Shown here piece after piece: positions 32,271 to 39,159 of a DNA stretch of 41,009 bases (position 1 is the first letter of the stretch; every line of letters starts with the position of its first letter). The notes below the pieces were generated by a model. The model was not told where the DNA came from. It saw nothing but the letters and a program-made list of their open reading frames with translations, and searched no databases. A program made the translations under genes and the position numbers. This DNA is from DATHVI01 sp035461385 (lineage in GTDB: Bacteria > Actinomycetota > Thermoleophilia > Solirubrobacterales > 70-9), in contig DATHVI010000200.1 in NCBI GenBank assembly GCA_035461385.1, positions 1-41,009 of the forward strand, written 5' to 3'.

Positions 32271-32972
32271 ATGGGAAGACCGCGGACGGCAGATCCCTGG
32301 CGCGACACCGAGGTCATCGACATCCACGGCGCCCGGTTTGCGCAGGGGACGACGGGCGTCGTCGCGTTGCTCGGGGTTGTGTTCGGCTGGCCGCTCGCGT
32401 GGGCGATCATGTCGGCGCAGATCCTCACCGGCCTCGTCCTCGGCCGCGCGTTCTGCCTGCCGTGCCTGCTCTATTTCACGGTCGTCCAGCCGCGCAAGGG
32501 CGAGGGGCCGCTCGAGGACTCGCGGCCGCCGCGACTCGCGAACGTGATCGGCACGGTCGTCCTCGCCGCCGCCGCGATCGTCTGGTGGGTCGGCGCGCCG
32601 GCGGCCGCTACCGTGCTTGCGGGCATTGTCGCCGCCCTCGCCCTGCTCTCGGCTGCGACCGGCTTCTGCGCCGGCTGCGAGATCTACCGCGTCGTCGCCC
32701 GCCTGCGCGGGATCTCGCCACGCCACCACGACCGCCTCGACCCGGCTGACCTCGCGATGGATGGCGCCCCCCGCGCCTACGTCGAGTTCACCCACCCGCT
32801 CTGCGCCGAGTGCCGCGACTGGGAACGGCGCCTCGGCGGGGGCCCAGACCCGCTGATCACCTTCGACGTCCGCACGCGCCCCGACCTCGCTCGCAAGTAC
32901 GGCGTCGCGATCGTCCCCACGGTGCTGGCGGTGGACCGCGAGGGGGTCGTCGTCGAGCGGCTGGCGCCCTGA
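32271..32972 (+). CDS. DUF4395 membrane domain fused to a thioredoxin-like domain
   Basis: A 233-residue protein. The N-terminal DUF4395 part covers about residues 15-150, with IDIHGARFAQGTTGVVALLG, helices at 25-60 and 95-135, and conserved cysteines in FCLPCLLYF and GFCAGCEIYR. The C-terminal part, about 160-233, is thioredoxin-like, with PLCAECRDW carrying a CxxC active site. It ends LARKYGVAIVPTVLAVDREGVVVERL, including the cis-Pro in VPT. The layout suggests a membrane redox relay that passes electrons between paired cysteines. In related organisms the two parts are often separate neighbouring genes; here they are one frame. The start is ATG 32271. No strong ribosome binding site is seen. 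Confidence 0.82.
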   Translation: MGRPRTADPWRDTEVIDIHGARFAQGTTGVVALLGVVFGWPLAWAIMSAQILTGLVLGRAFCLPCLLYFTVVQPRKGEGPLEDSRPPRLANVIGTVVLAAAAIVWWVGAPAAATVLAGIVAALALLSAATGFCAGCEIYRVVARLRGISPRHHDRLDPADLAMDGAPRAYVEFTHPLCAECRDWERRLGGGPDPLITFDVRTRPDLARKYGVAIVPTVLAVDREGVVVERLAP

Positions 32973-33083
32973 CGCCGGTACGGCTCCGGGGGCGAGAGGA
33001 CGGGGATAAGCCCGCCTCGACCTCGGCGCTCGACGTCGCGCAAGGAAGAAGCGCTCGCTAGGCGGTGTCGCCTCGGGCGCCGA

Positions 33084-33545
33084 TCAGCGCAGCTCGAGGG
33101 TCTTCCATTCGGCCCGCTCGAGCGTCTCCGCGTCCGGCACGCTGCGCTTGCGCCAGATCACCTCGACGTAGAAACCGTCGGGATCGTGGAAGGCCATGAT
33201 CCACATCGTCTTCATGTCACGGACCTCTCCGTCGGCCGCGCCTTCCGACTCGATGCGGCGACGGATCTCGCGAAACGCCTCCTCGGATGGCGCCAACAGG
33301 GCGAAATGGTCGAGACGGCCGCGCTCGAACATCGTCCCGGGCGCAGGCGGCAGGGCGGCTCCCTCGAGGATCTGGAAGGGATGAAGGACGGTTGTCGGGC
33401 CGATCTCGAGGAAGACGTGCCGCACGCCCTCCTCGATCATGTCGAGCGTCTGCGTCGCATCGAAGACGCGCTCGTAGAACGCCGTCAGACGATCGAGATC
33501 CTCGCTCAGAAACGTCACGTGGTGCACGCCCTCGACGAGCTTCAT
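33084..33545 (-). CDS. VOC-superfamily (glyoxalase/dioxygenase-like) protein
   Basis: A 153-residue vicinal-oxygen-chelate protein. It has VEGVHHVTFLSEDLDRLTAFYERVF at the N-terminus with the first likely metal His, GRLDHFALLAPSEEAFREI with the second, and FHDPDGFYVEVIW with the closing Glu. This arrangement matches type I extradiol dioxygenase-like and glyoxalase proteins, but the substrate is unknown. ATG 33545 gives the standard length and removes 16 Arg-rich residues of the longer frame. It is convergent with the DUF4395-thioredoxin gene and lies downstream of the GDPD gene on the same strand. Confidence 0.87.
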   Translation of the reverse strand: MKLVEGVHHVTFLSEDLDRLTAFYERVFDATQTLDMIEEGVRHVFLEIGPTTVLHPFQILEGAALPPAPGTMFERGRLDHFALLAPSEEAFREIRRRIESEGAADGEVRDMKTMWIMAFHDPDGFYVEVIWRKRSVPDAETLERAEWKTLELR

Positions 33546-33637
33546 CGCGTTTGTTCTACACCACCTACCCGGCCAAGGTCCGCGGCGTCGCACCGTGGGC
33601 AGCGCGTCGCTGCCGCAGATCGGGCGAACTGGGCCGC

Positions 33638-34372
33638 TCAGCGGCCGGGTCCGAGCAGGTGCGGAGCGTCGCTGACGACGATCTCGGGTGTGCCGGGCAG
33701 CAGCGCGAACTGCTCGACGCTGTTCACCCCCCCGACGCTCAGGCCGACGCCGCGGGCCTCGAGCGGCGCCCAGAGCCGGGCCGAGACGATGAACCCCTCG
33801 GCCGAGACCCCAAGCCCCCGTTCGGCGGCCAGAGCGGCGAGCCGGTCCGGATCATGGTCGGACCAGGTGACGATGCGCGCGGGAAATCCGGCATCCGTCG
33901 CCGCCTCCCACCCCTCGGCGAAGAAGCTGATCACCTCGACACGGCCGGCGATGCCGGCCTCGGATACCAGCTCGCAGGTCCGAGCTGCGGTCTCGCGGGC
34001 CAGCGCGGAGTCGGCGTACGCCTTGACGTCGACCTGGATCGACACCTCAGCCGGCACTGCAGCGAGGAGATCGGTGAGCGCGATCGGGCTCTCGTCGCTC
34101 GGCTTTCCGGAGCCGTCGAGGAGATGCGCTGAGAGCAGCTCGCGGGTCGGAGTCTCGTGGGCCCACCCCTCGCGGTCGATCGCGAGCTCGAGGAATGGGT
34201 CATGGATGCAGACGGGGTCACCGTCACCGCTGAGGACGACGTCGACCTCGACGCCGTCGACGGCGTGCTCGAGGCTGCGTTCGAGCCCTGCGCGAGAGGA
34301 CTCGGGCCCGTACGCGCCGCCCAGGCGATGGGCGTAGAGGGCGGGCTGGCGCGCTCCCGAGACCGTCGGCAT
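33638..34372 (-). CDS. glycerophosphodiester phosphodiesterase-family protein
   Basis: A 244-residue TIM-barrel protein of the GDPD family. It opens with LYAHRLGGAYGPESSRAGL, where family members usually read HRG...PENT. The metal and catalytic stretch EVDVVLSGDGDPVCIHDPFLE is followed by VSIQVDVKAY, ISFFAEGW and later barrel strands. The family hydrolyses glycerophosphodiesters to glycerol-3-phosphate and an alcohol. The HR is kept but the PENT motif is changed to PESS, so specificity may differ. ATG 34372 has TAAGGT 8 bases upstream and no Shine-Dalgarno. The much longer open frame upstream runs antisense to the beta-helix gene and is not coding. Confidence 0.85.
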   Translation of the reverse strand: MPTVSGARQPALYAHRLGGAYGPESSRAGLERSLEHAVDGVEVDVVLSGDGDPVCIHDPFLELAIDREGWAHETPTRELLSAHLLDGSGKPSDESPIALTDLLAAVPAEVSIQVDVKAYADSALARETAARTCELVSEAGIAGRVEVISFFAEGWEAATDAGFPARIVTWSDHDPDRLAALAAERGLGVSAEGFIVSARLWAPLEARGVGLSVGGVNSVEQFALLPGTPEIVVSDAPHLLGPGR

Positions 34373-34380
34373 CGACGCCG

Positions 34381-34386
34381 ACCTTA
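34381..34386 (-). promoter_or_regulatory. -10 box (TAAGGT) of the GDPD gene
   Basis: On the minus strand TAAGGT ends 8 bases before ATG 34372. It lies next to the hicB relic on the other strand. Confidence 0.4.
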
Positions 34387-34410
34387 CCCCCGGAAGCGGG
34401 TTTCGGGAGG

Positions 34411-34462
34411 CCGCGCGCTCCTCGTCGAGCTCAAGCATTTCGTCCCGGCTCCGGCCGCCTAG
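34411..34462 (+). pseudogene. 3' remnant of a hicB-like antitoxin gene
   Basis: The frame ending at TAG 34460-34462 reads VELKHFVPAPAA, nearly identical to the C-terminus VELKHFVPAPTA of the intact hicB at 40612-40803. At the base level the match runs from about 34411 to the stop, with one deletion of about 9 bases, and goes on a few bases past the stop. The upstream part of the gene and any hicA are missing. It is either a truncated duplicate of the local hicB or the trace of an older insertion. Confidence 0.6.
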
Positions 34463-34666
34463 CTTTCGTCCGGCTACTTCTTCCGGCGGAAACAGGCGCC
34501 CGGAACTCGCGCGGAGGAGGCGCGAGCAGGGCGCCGACGCAGATGACCACCCGTCGTCCATACAAGGCGTGGAATGTCGCGGCAGAGCGCCTCCGCTCTG
34601 TTGCGGGAGGCTCGCCGGCCCTTCGGACCTGGACGGCCAGCGGAACCGGGTCGCCTCCCGCACCCC

Positions 34667-34708
34667 TTCAAGGCGTTCGGCGCCTACGAGCACACCGTCG
34701 GGCGGTAG
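34667..34708 (+). pseudogene. 3' remnant of a beta-helix (choice-of-anchor) protein gene
   Basis: The frame ending at TAG 34706-34708 reads FKAFGAYEHTVGR, matching the C-terminus KKDIGAYERNVGR of the intact gene at 34788-36203. Over the last 30 bases 28 are identical. It lies only about 80 bases upstream of the intact gene, so it is most likely the tail of a tandem paralogue whose body was deleted. A terminator-like hairpin follows directly. Confidence 0.65.
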
Positions 34709-34727
34709 GCGGGCTGATGCCCCGCCT
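34707..34727 (+). terminator. hairpin after the beta-helix relic
   Basis: AGGCGGG at 34707-34713 pairs with CCCGCCT at 34721-34727 over a 7-base loop, starting inside the relic's stop codon. There is no T-run. Confidence 0.4.
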
Positions 34728-34787
34728 CGGTTGACGGCGCGGCGATTGCGGGATAGGTTGCGCGCCGACACGACCAGGGAGGTCGCA

Positions 34788-36203
34788 ATGGGCCGCTCGT
34801 CCACTTTCGTCGCACCACTCGCCGCAGCGCTATCGCTCTTCGCGCTCGCCCTGGCGCTCGTCGCCGCCGCCAGCGCCTCGGCGAGAACGTTCGTCGTCAC
34901 CAAGCGCGGCGACCCGCCGCCGGTGGCGTGCACGAACCGGGACTGCTCGCTGCGAGAGGCGGTGATGGCGGCGAACGCACGTGCCGGCCGCGACGTGATC
35001 GAGCTCCCGAACCGCCGCAAGCCGTACCTGCTCGCGCAGGCCGGGACCGGCGAGGACGGATCGCTCACCGGCGACCTCGACGTCGCCAACGACCCGCTCG
35101 TGATCCGCCACCGCGGCAAGGGTAGGGCGACGATCAACGCTCGCGGGATCGACCGCGCCCTCGAGGTCTTCGCCGGGGCACCGACGACGCTGCGCAAGCT
35201 GGTGATCACGGGCGGGAGAGCCACCGACCCTGATCGCGGGGGCGGCATTCGCTCGGAGGCGAAGCTGAGGGTGCTCCGGAGCCGGATCGCCGGAAACTCC
35301 ACCACCCGGTCGGGTGGCGGCATCTATCTCGCTGACCATGCCGCGGTGCAGCTCGTCGGCAGCACGATCGCTGCCAACAGCGCGGACCTGAGCGGCGGCG
35401 GGATCGACACCAACGACTCGTTGATCGACGTCCGGCGGAGCAGGATCGTCGGCAACGGGGCGATGGGGTCCGGCGGCGGAATCTTCAATGACTCCGCGGC
35501 CAAGGATGGGCTGCGGATCGTCGAGAGCACGATCGCCGGCAACCGAAGCGCCGTCGAGGGCGGCGGCATCTACCTCAGCGGCCACGCGCCGCTGCGGATC
35601 GTCGGCAGCACGATCTCCGGGAACCGCTCAGGAGATGGCGGCGGGCTGTTCGCGATCGCCGCGACCCCCAGGCTCGTGAACAGCACCGTCGCCGCGAACC
35701 GCGTCACCGGCGACGGCGGCGGGATCCATGCGCAGGGCGGCTCCGAGGCCACGCTCAACGCGGTCACGGTCGCCCGCAACGTCGCCGACGCCGACGACTC
35801 CGGGCCCCCGGAAATCGGTGGCGGCCTCTCCCGCAGCAACGCGGCGGCGTTCGAGGTCGAGAACTCGCTGATCGCCCTCAACCGCCTCGGCTCGGGGCAG
35901 CTAAACGACTGCGGGGGCCAGGCGTTCGACTCCCGCGGCCGCAACCTGCTCTCGACCCGCGGCCCGGTGGGCATGGGCGTCGCCTGCATGGGCTTCGACC
36001 GCCCGACCGACCGGGTGCGCGCGAACCCGAGGATCGGCAAGCTGAGGCGAAACGGCGGCCCGACGCAGACGATCGCGCTGCGAAAGCGCAGCCCGGCGAT
36101 CAACAGGGCGAGCCGAGGGACAGCGCCGAACCGCGACCAGCGCGGCGAACGGCGCGGGCGCAAGAAGGACATCGGCGCCTACGAGCGCAACGTCGGGCGG
36201 TAG
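34788..36203 (+). CDS. secreted CSLREA-domain right-handed beta-helix protein (choice-of-anchor Q type)
   Basis: A 471-residue exported protein. The signal peptide is at about 1-32 (AAALSLFALALALVAAASASA). The CSLREA motif follows in CTNRDCSLREAVMAANARAG. A parallel beta-helix of about 10 turns has repeated GGGI, STIAxNS and VGSTI units. The choice-of-anchor Q end has NGGPTQTIALRKRSPAIN, DQRG and DIGAYE. Such proteins are surface or secreted, with roles in adhesion or glycan binding suggested for some. ATG 34788 has GGAGG at the right distance, and the signal peptide supports it. A 3' relic of a paralogue lies just upstream and a 9-bp stem hairpin follows the stop. Confidence 0.9.
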   Translation: MGRSSTFVAPLAAALSLFALALALVAAASASARTFVVTKRGDPPPVACTNRDCSLREAVMAANARAGRDVIELPNRRKPYLLAQAGTGEDGSLTGDLDVANDPLVIRHRGKGRATINARGIDRALEVFAGAPTTLRKLVITGGRATDPDRGGGIRSEAKLRVLRSRIAGNSTTRSGGGIYLADHAAVQLVGSTIAANSADLSGGGIDTNDSLIDVRRSRIVGNGAMGSGGGIFNDSAAKDGLRIVESTIAGNRSAVEGGGIYLSGHAPLRIVGSTISGNRSGDGGGLFAIAATPRLVNSTVAANRVTGDGGGIHAQGGSEATLNAVTVARNVADADDSGPPEIGGGLSRSNAAAFEVENSLIALNRLGSGQLNDCGGQAFDSRGRNLLSTRGPVGMGVACMGFDRPTDRVRANPRIGKLRRNGGPTQTIALRKRSPAINRASRGTAPNRDQRGERRGRKKDIGAYERNVGR

Positions 36204-36206
36204 CGC

Positions 36207-36230
36207 GAGCGCCGCGGAACGGCGGCGCTC
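36207..36230 (+). terminator. 9-bp stem hairpin after the beta-helix gene
   Basis: GAGCGCCGC at 36207-36215 pairs perfectly with 36222-36230 over a 6-base loop, 3 bases past the stop codon. There is no T-run. Confidence 0.55.
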
Positions 36231-36628
36231 AGGGGACGATGGCCCGGGCTATCGGATCCTTTCTCCCGCCCCCAGCGGCACGACGCCCGTGGCTCTGAGG
36301 CCTGCACCGCGCTCTCAGCGATAAGCAGGCACGGTCGGAGGTCGCTGACCGCGTGCCTCCCTCAGCGTGAGCCCGCGTTCACACCCCACGCGCCTCGTGT
36401 TCGCGCCGAGGGGAAGCGACGCGAGGCGCTCCGTCGGCGCTCCTCCTCGTCGAGTGCGAGCGTGAGGCCGACACGAGCGATACGCTCGATCCGCGAACGA
36501 AGCAGTTGCGAGCGCGCGCCGATAACTTCTACGTCGCGGCCCAAAAAGTACCGGTCATTGACAATGAACACGGCGGTACCGGTGCCCCCGCGCCTAGAGC
36601 GGGCCTACCAGGTGGGGCAGTCCGTTTC

Positions 36629-36634
36629 TATGCT
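36629..36634 (+). promoter_or_regulatory. -10 box (TATGCT) of the PRC-barrel-like gene
   Basis: TATGCT ends 8 bases before ATG 36643, giving a leader of about 2 bases without a Shine-Dalgarno. Confidence 0.45.
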
Positions 36635-36642
36635 CTGCCGGG

Positions 36643-36984
36643 ATGATCGACGACGGCCACGCCATCCACTACACGGCGGTCGGGCGCGGCACGCCCGTGT
36701 TCGGCTCCGATGCCGTCCGGGTCGGAACGGTCCACCAGGTGGTCGACAATTACCGCGAGCACATCCTCGACGGCATCGTGATCGATACCGAGGAAGGGGA
36801 GCGTCTGTTCGTCGACGGACCGGAGGTGGCGCGGACGGCGGAGCGAGCCGTGACGCTTACCTTTCCCTCCGACGAGGCCACCGAGCACCTAACCGAGCCA
36901 GAGAGCGCGGCCGGCGTATTTCGCCCGAACCGGGCGGCGGGCCGCCTGGCGCGACTGTTCGGCGGCCATTGGCGGCGCCGGTAA
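36643..36984 (+). CDS. PRC-barrel-like small protein
   Basis: A 113-residue protein. Residues about 14-75 (GRGTPVFGSDAVRVGTVHQVVDNYREHILDG, then IVIDTEEG and FVDGPEVARTAERAVTLTF) fit the PRC-barrel/DUF2171-like fold of small beta-barrels. Residues 76-113 are an Arg-rich tail. No membrane segment or signal peptide is present. PRC-barrel proteins bind RNA or regulate protein complexes, but here the role is unknown. The -10 box gives a nearly leaderless mRNA and supports ATG 36643. The gene is bounded by gene-poor DNA on both sides, and a hairpin at 37007-37021 follows. Confidence 0.72.
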   Translation: MIDDGHAIHYTAVGRGTPVFGSDAVRVGTVHQVVDNYREHILDGIVIDTEEGERLFVDGPEVARTAERAVTLTFPSDEATEHLTEPESAAGVFRPNRAAGRLARLFGGHWRRR

Positions 36985-37006
36985 GGGCAACAAGCTCAAG
37001 GGAGGC

Positions 37007-37021
37007 GGAGCCTTGGGCTCC
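37007..37021 (+). terminator. small hairpin after the PRC-barrel-like gene
   Basis: GGAGCC at 37007-37012 pairs with GGCTCC at 37016-37021 over a TTG loop. There is no T-run. Confidence 0.35.
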
Positions 37022-37108
37022 CTCAACGGCGGCGGCAGACGCACCCGGCGACCGGTGGTCCCTGAGCCCGGTCTCGTACCAACTCGGGCGTCGCGCGGAC
37101 GAACGGAG

Positions 37109-37137
37109 ACGCTCGCTCGTCGCGCGAAGCGGAAGCG
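37109..37137. repeat. dispersed 29-bp repeat, copy 1
   Basis: 27 of 29 bases match the segment at 39013-39041, beginning acgctcgctcgtcgcgc in both. It lies in non-coding DNA, as does the partner copy, and together they flank the DUF1059 and flavoprotein genes as a direct repeat. Confidence 0.6.
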
Positions 37138-37448
37138 GTTGACGCCGACTCGCAAATTGACGTCGTCGCTCCGGCTGTCGATCGGATCCTCGAGCCCGGC
37201 GGGCCACGCCCCGAACCGCCGGTCATCCAGCAGCGCCTCGACCAGCTGTCCTGAGCCGCCCACGTATGTCGAGTCGAGGTCTACCTCTGTCGCGACGCAC
37301 CAAGCCCGTGCCGAGAGCATTGGACAAGCGGACCGCGCCGCACGTGCAGGGCAAGAGGCTCGAGGCCGCCAAGGCTCCCGGGAGGCGACCGGCGCGGACT
37401 GGATCGCGCTGGAGGTTGTCGCCGGGACCCGAGGGTGGTCCAGCGGAC

Positions 37449-37640
37449 TCAGGCAGACTGGCTCTCGGCGCGCGCGAGCAGTTGCTCGTCGGTCTGGCCC
37501 GTCCGCTCGGGATGCGCTTCGTCGATGTGGTTGCGGGCGTTCGACAGCAACTCGACCTCGGTCTCGCCTCGGACCTTGTGGCCGCAGAAGCACATGATGA
37601 CCCAATCGCCTGGCTCTTCCGTGGGGCGATTGCCTTCCAC
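37449..37640 (-). CDS. DUF1059-like small metal-binding protein
   Basis: A 63-residue protein. The core MCFCGHKVRGETEVELLSNARNHIDEAHPE, with the Cys-x-Cys-x2-His and later His-x4-His pattern, is typical of the DUF1059 family of small, probably zinc-binding proteins. GTG 37640 is chosen because CATAAT lies 7 bases upstream, giving a leaderless mRNA; ATG 37595, directly at the Cys motif, is an alternative. The gene lies 8 bases downstream of the flavoprotein gene on the same strand, and its -10 box overlaps that gene's stop codon. It may work with the flavoprotein, but this is inferred only from position. Confidence 0.75.
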   Translation of the reverse strand: MEGNRPTEEPGDWVIMCFCGHKVRGETEVELLSNARNHIDEAHPERTGQTDEQLLARAESQSA

Positions 37641-37647
37641 GGGACCG

Positions 37648-37653
37648 ATTATG
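37648..37653 (-). promoter_or_regulatory. -10-like box (CATAAT) of the DUF1059 gene
   Basis: On the minus strand CATAAT ends 7 bases before GTG 37640 and overlaps the stop codon of the upstream flavoprotein gene. This offers independent expression of the small gene. Confidence 0.35.
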
Positions 37654-38902
37654 CCGGTTCCGCGAGATACCGGTGAATCAGTTGCACGGCCATGGAGCCC
37701 TCGCCTACGGCTGAGGCCACGCGCTTGATCGAGCCGTGCAGCGTGTCGCCCGCGGCGAAGACGCCGGGCATACAGGTCTCGAGAGCGTGGGGATCCCGGT
37801 CGAGTGGCCAGGCCGGCGGCACGCTGCCGGCGCCGAGATCGCGGCCGGCGAGGATGAACCCGCGTTCGTCCCGGGCGAGGGTGTCCTGCAGCCATTCTGT
37901 GTGCGGCTGTGCCCCGATCAAGATGAAGAGGTTCTCGGCCCGGAGCGACTCGTCGACGGGCTCTCCGTTTCGGGTGACCGAGATCCCCTCCAGGCGGCCG
38001 TGCCCGTGAGCCCGGCTCAGTTCCGTCTGCGTCATGACCTCGATGTTCGGCCGCGCCTCGATCTCCTCGATCAGATAGCGGGACATACCCTTCTCCAATG
38101 AGCCGGCCCTGAGCAACATCGTCACGTTCCGGGCCGGCTTGGAGAACGCCACCGCGGCCTGGCCGGCGGAGTTGGCGCCGCCGACGATGAACACCTCCCG
38201 GTCGACCAGGTCGTCCGCGTCGCGCGGGTGCGCGCCGTATTGGACTCCGAGGCCGATCAGCTCCGCGACGCCGGGCGCGCGCAGCCGCCGCCACTCGACC
38301 CCGGTGGCGATCACGACGCTCCGCGCGCTGAGGACCGCGTGGTCGGAGAGATGTAGGCGATGGCCGTCGGCGGCCGCCTCGAGAGAGACCGCCTCGGTCG
38401 GCTGGACGAAGTCGGCGCCGAAGCGACGTGCCTGCATCGTCGCCTCCCTGGTCAGATCCGCACCGGAGATCCCCTGGTGGAAGCCGAGATAGTTCTCGAT
38501 CCGCGAGCTGGCGCCGGCCTGGCCTCCCGGGGCCTCGCGCTCGATCAGCGCGGTGCTCAGGCCCTCCGAGGAGCCGTAGACGGCCGCCGCCAGCCCCGCC
38601 GGGCCAGCGCCGACGATCACCAGGTCGTACTGCTCCGAAGAAGGACGCGAGGCGATCCCAAGCTCGCGAGCGAGGCGGACGTTCGTGGGCTGTGCCAGCG
38701 CCGAGCCGTCCAGCCGGATGACGACGGGCAGCTTGTCTCGCTCGGCCTCGGGCACCGCCACGAGCAGCGCCGCTCCCTCGGGCGAGACTGAATCGACCCA
38801 GCGGTAAGGGAAAATGTTTCGGTCGAGAAATCCGCGGATCCTGGCCGCGTGCCAGGAGTTCCGCTGCCCGACCAGCGTGACAGTTGTCACCCCTTCAGGC
38901 AT
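37649..38902 (-). CDS. thioredoxin-reductase-like FAD/NAD(P) oxidoreductase without CxxC
   Basis: A 417-residue flavoprotein. Residues 1-90 form a thioredoxin/glutaredoxin-like domain (VTLVGQRNSWHAARIRGFL, LPVVIRLDG) lacking cysteines. The FAD domain follows with VIVGAGPAGLAAAVYGSSEG, REAPGGQAG and the family end FAAGDTLHGSIKRVASAVGEGSM. The NAD(P) domain has VFIVGGANSAGQAAVAF. The active-site CxxC of true thioredoxin reductases is absent; the only Cys is in ALETCMPG. Electrons must therefore go to another acceptor. ATG 38902 is chosen; GTG 38920 and TTG 38935 are in frame upstream. It is followed after 8 bases by the DUF1059-like gene. Confidence 0.88.
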   Translation of the reverse strand: MPEGVTTVTLVGQRNSWHAARIRGFLDRNIFPYRWVDSVSPEGAALLVAVPEAERDKLPVVIRLDGSALAQPTNVRLARELGIASRPSSEQYDLVIVGAGPAGLAAAVYGSSEGLSTALIEREAPGGQAGASSRIENYLGFHQGISGADLTREATMQARRFGADFVQPTEAVSLEAAADGHRLHLSDHAVLSARSVVIATGVEWRRLRAPGVAELIGLGVQYGAHPRDADDLVDREVFIVGGANSAGQAAVAFSKPARNVTMLLRAGSLEKGMSRYLIEEIEARPNIEVMTQTELSRAHGHGRLEGISVTRNGEPVDESLRAENLFILIGAQPHTEWLQDTLARDERGFILAGRDLGAGSVPPAWPLDRDPHALETCMPGVFAAGDTLHGSIKRVASAVGEGSMAVQLIHRYLAEPA

Positions 38903-39012
38903 TGCCCCCTTCGCCCTCACGTCAGCGGTTGGCAAGAAGCGGGCGTCTCACGACTGTCACGCTAGACGATCGCTCGGGCCGAGTTGCGGGCACCCGTGAA
39001 CGCGCTTCCGTC

Positions 39013-39041
39013 ACGCTCGCTCGTCGCGCCAACCGGAAGCG
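39013..39041. repeat. dispersed 29-bp repeat, copy 2
   Basis: 27 of 29 bases match 37109-37137 in the same orientation. It lies in the 257-base gap between the flavoprotein and slipin genes, which otherwise contains a TAGCGT box for the minus strand at 38959-38964. Confidence 0.6.
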
Positions 39042-39159
39042 CGGCCCATTGCGCGTGGATCTCTTGAGGGTTCCCATCCGGCGTCGGGCCGGTCGGCCCG
39101 GCCCGGAGCGAGGATCGCCCGCAGGCCGGTGAGCTGGTCGATTCGGACCTCGGGCGCCG

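Larger units (their letters stand above)
34373..34787. other. 415-base relic zone between GDPD and the beta-helix gene
   Basis: No complete gene is seen. The stretch holds the 3' tail of a hicB-like gene, then about 200 bases without recognisable coding, then the 3' tail of a beta-helix paralogue with its own hairpin, and finally the upstream region of the intact beta-helix gene. There a TAGGTT box lies at 34754-34759 and GGAGG sits 6-10 bases before ATG 34788. It looks like a site of repeated gene loss. Confidence 0.6.
36204..36642. other. 439-base gene-free stretch with hairpins and a repeat-flanked palindrome
   Basis: Beyond the terminator hairpin there is a long imperfect stem at 36328-36357 (GGCAC GGTC against GACC GC GTGCC). 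At 36548-36583 two GTACCGGT copies 28 bases apart flank an odd palindrome TCATTG-A-CAATGA (36555-36567). A 69-codon minus-strand frame (36362-36571) exists, but it has weak coding bias. Base composition around 36480-36570 is less GC-rich than the genes nearby. Confidence 0.5.
36985..37448. other. 464-base stretch with a dispersed repeat and a possible gene relic
   Basis: No complete gene. On the minus strand, bases 37156-37320 read MLSARAWCVATEVDLDST and continue for about 55 plausible residues (including GGSGQLVEALLDDRRF) before turning Arg-rich. This may be a decayed gene end. A 29-base segment at 37109-37137 is repeated at 39013-39041. The rest (37321-37448) shows nothing recognisable. Confidence 0.4.

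Noticed and set aside
34373..35323. N-terminal extension of the GDPD frame
   Set aside because: It is antisense to the beta-helix gene and Ser/Arg/Pro-rich; the family start and -10 box support ATG 34372.
36362..36571. 69-codon minus-strand frame starting MFIVNDRYFLGRDVEV
   Set aside because: The first half looks protein-like, but there is no RBS or close -10 box, codon bias is weak and no family is recognised; kept only as a note.
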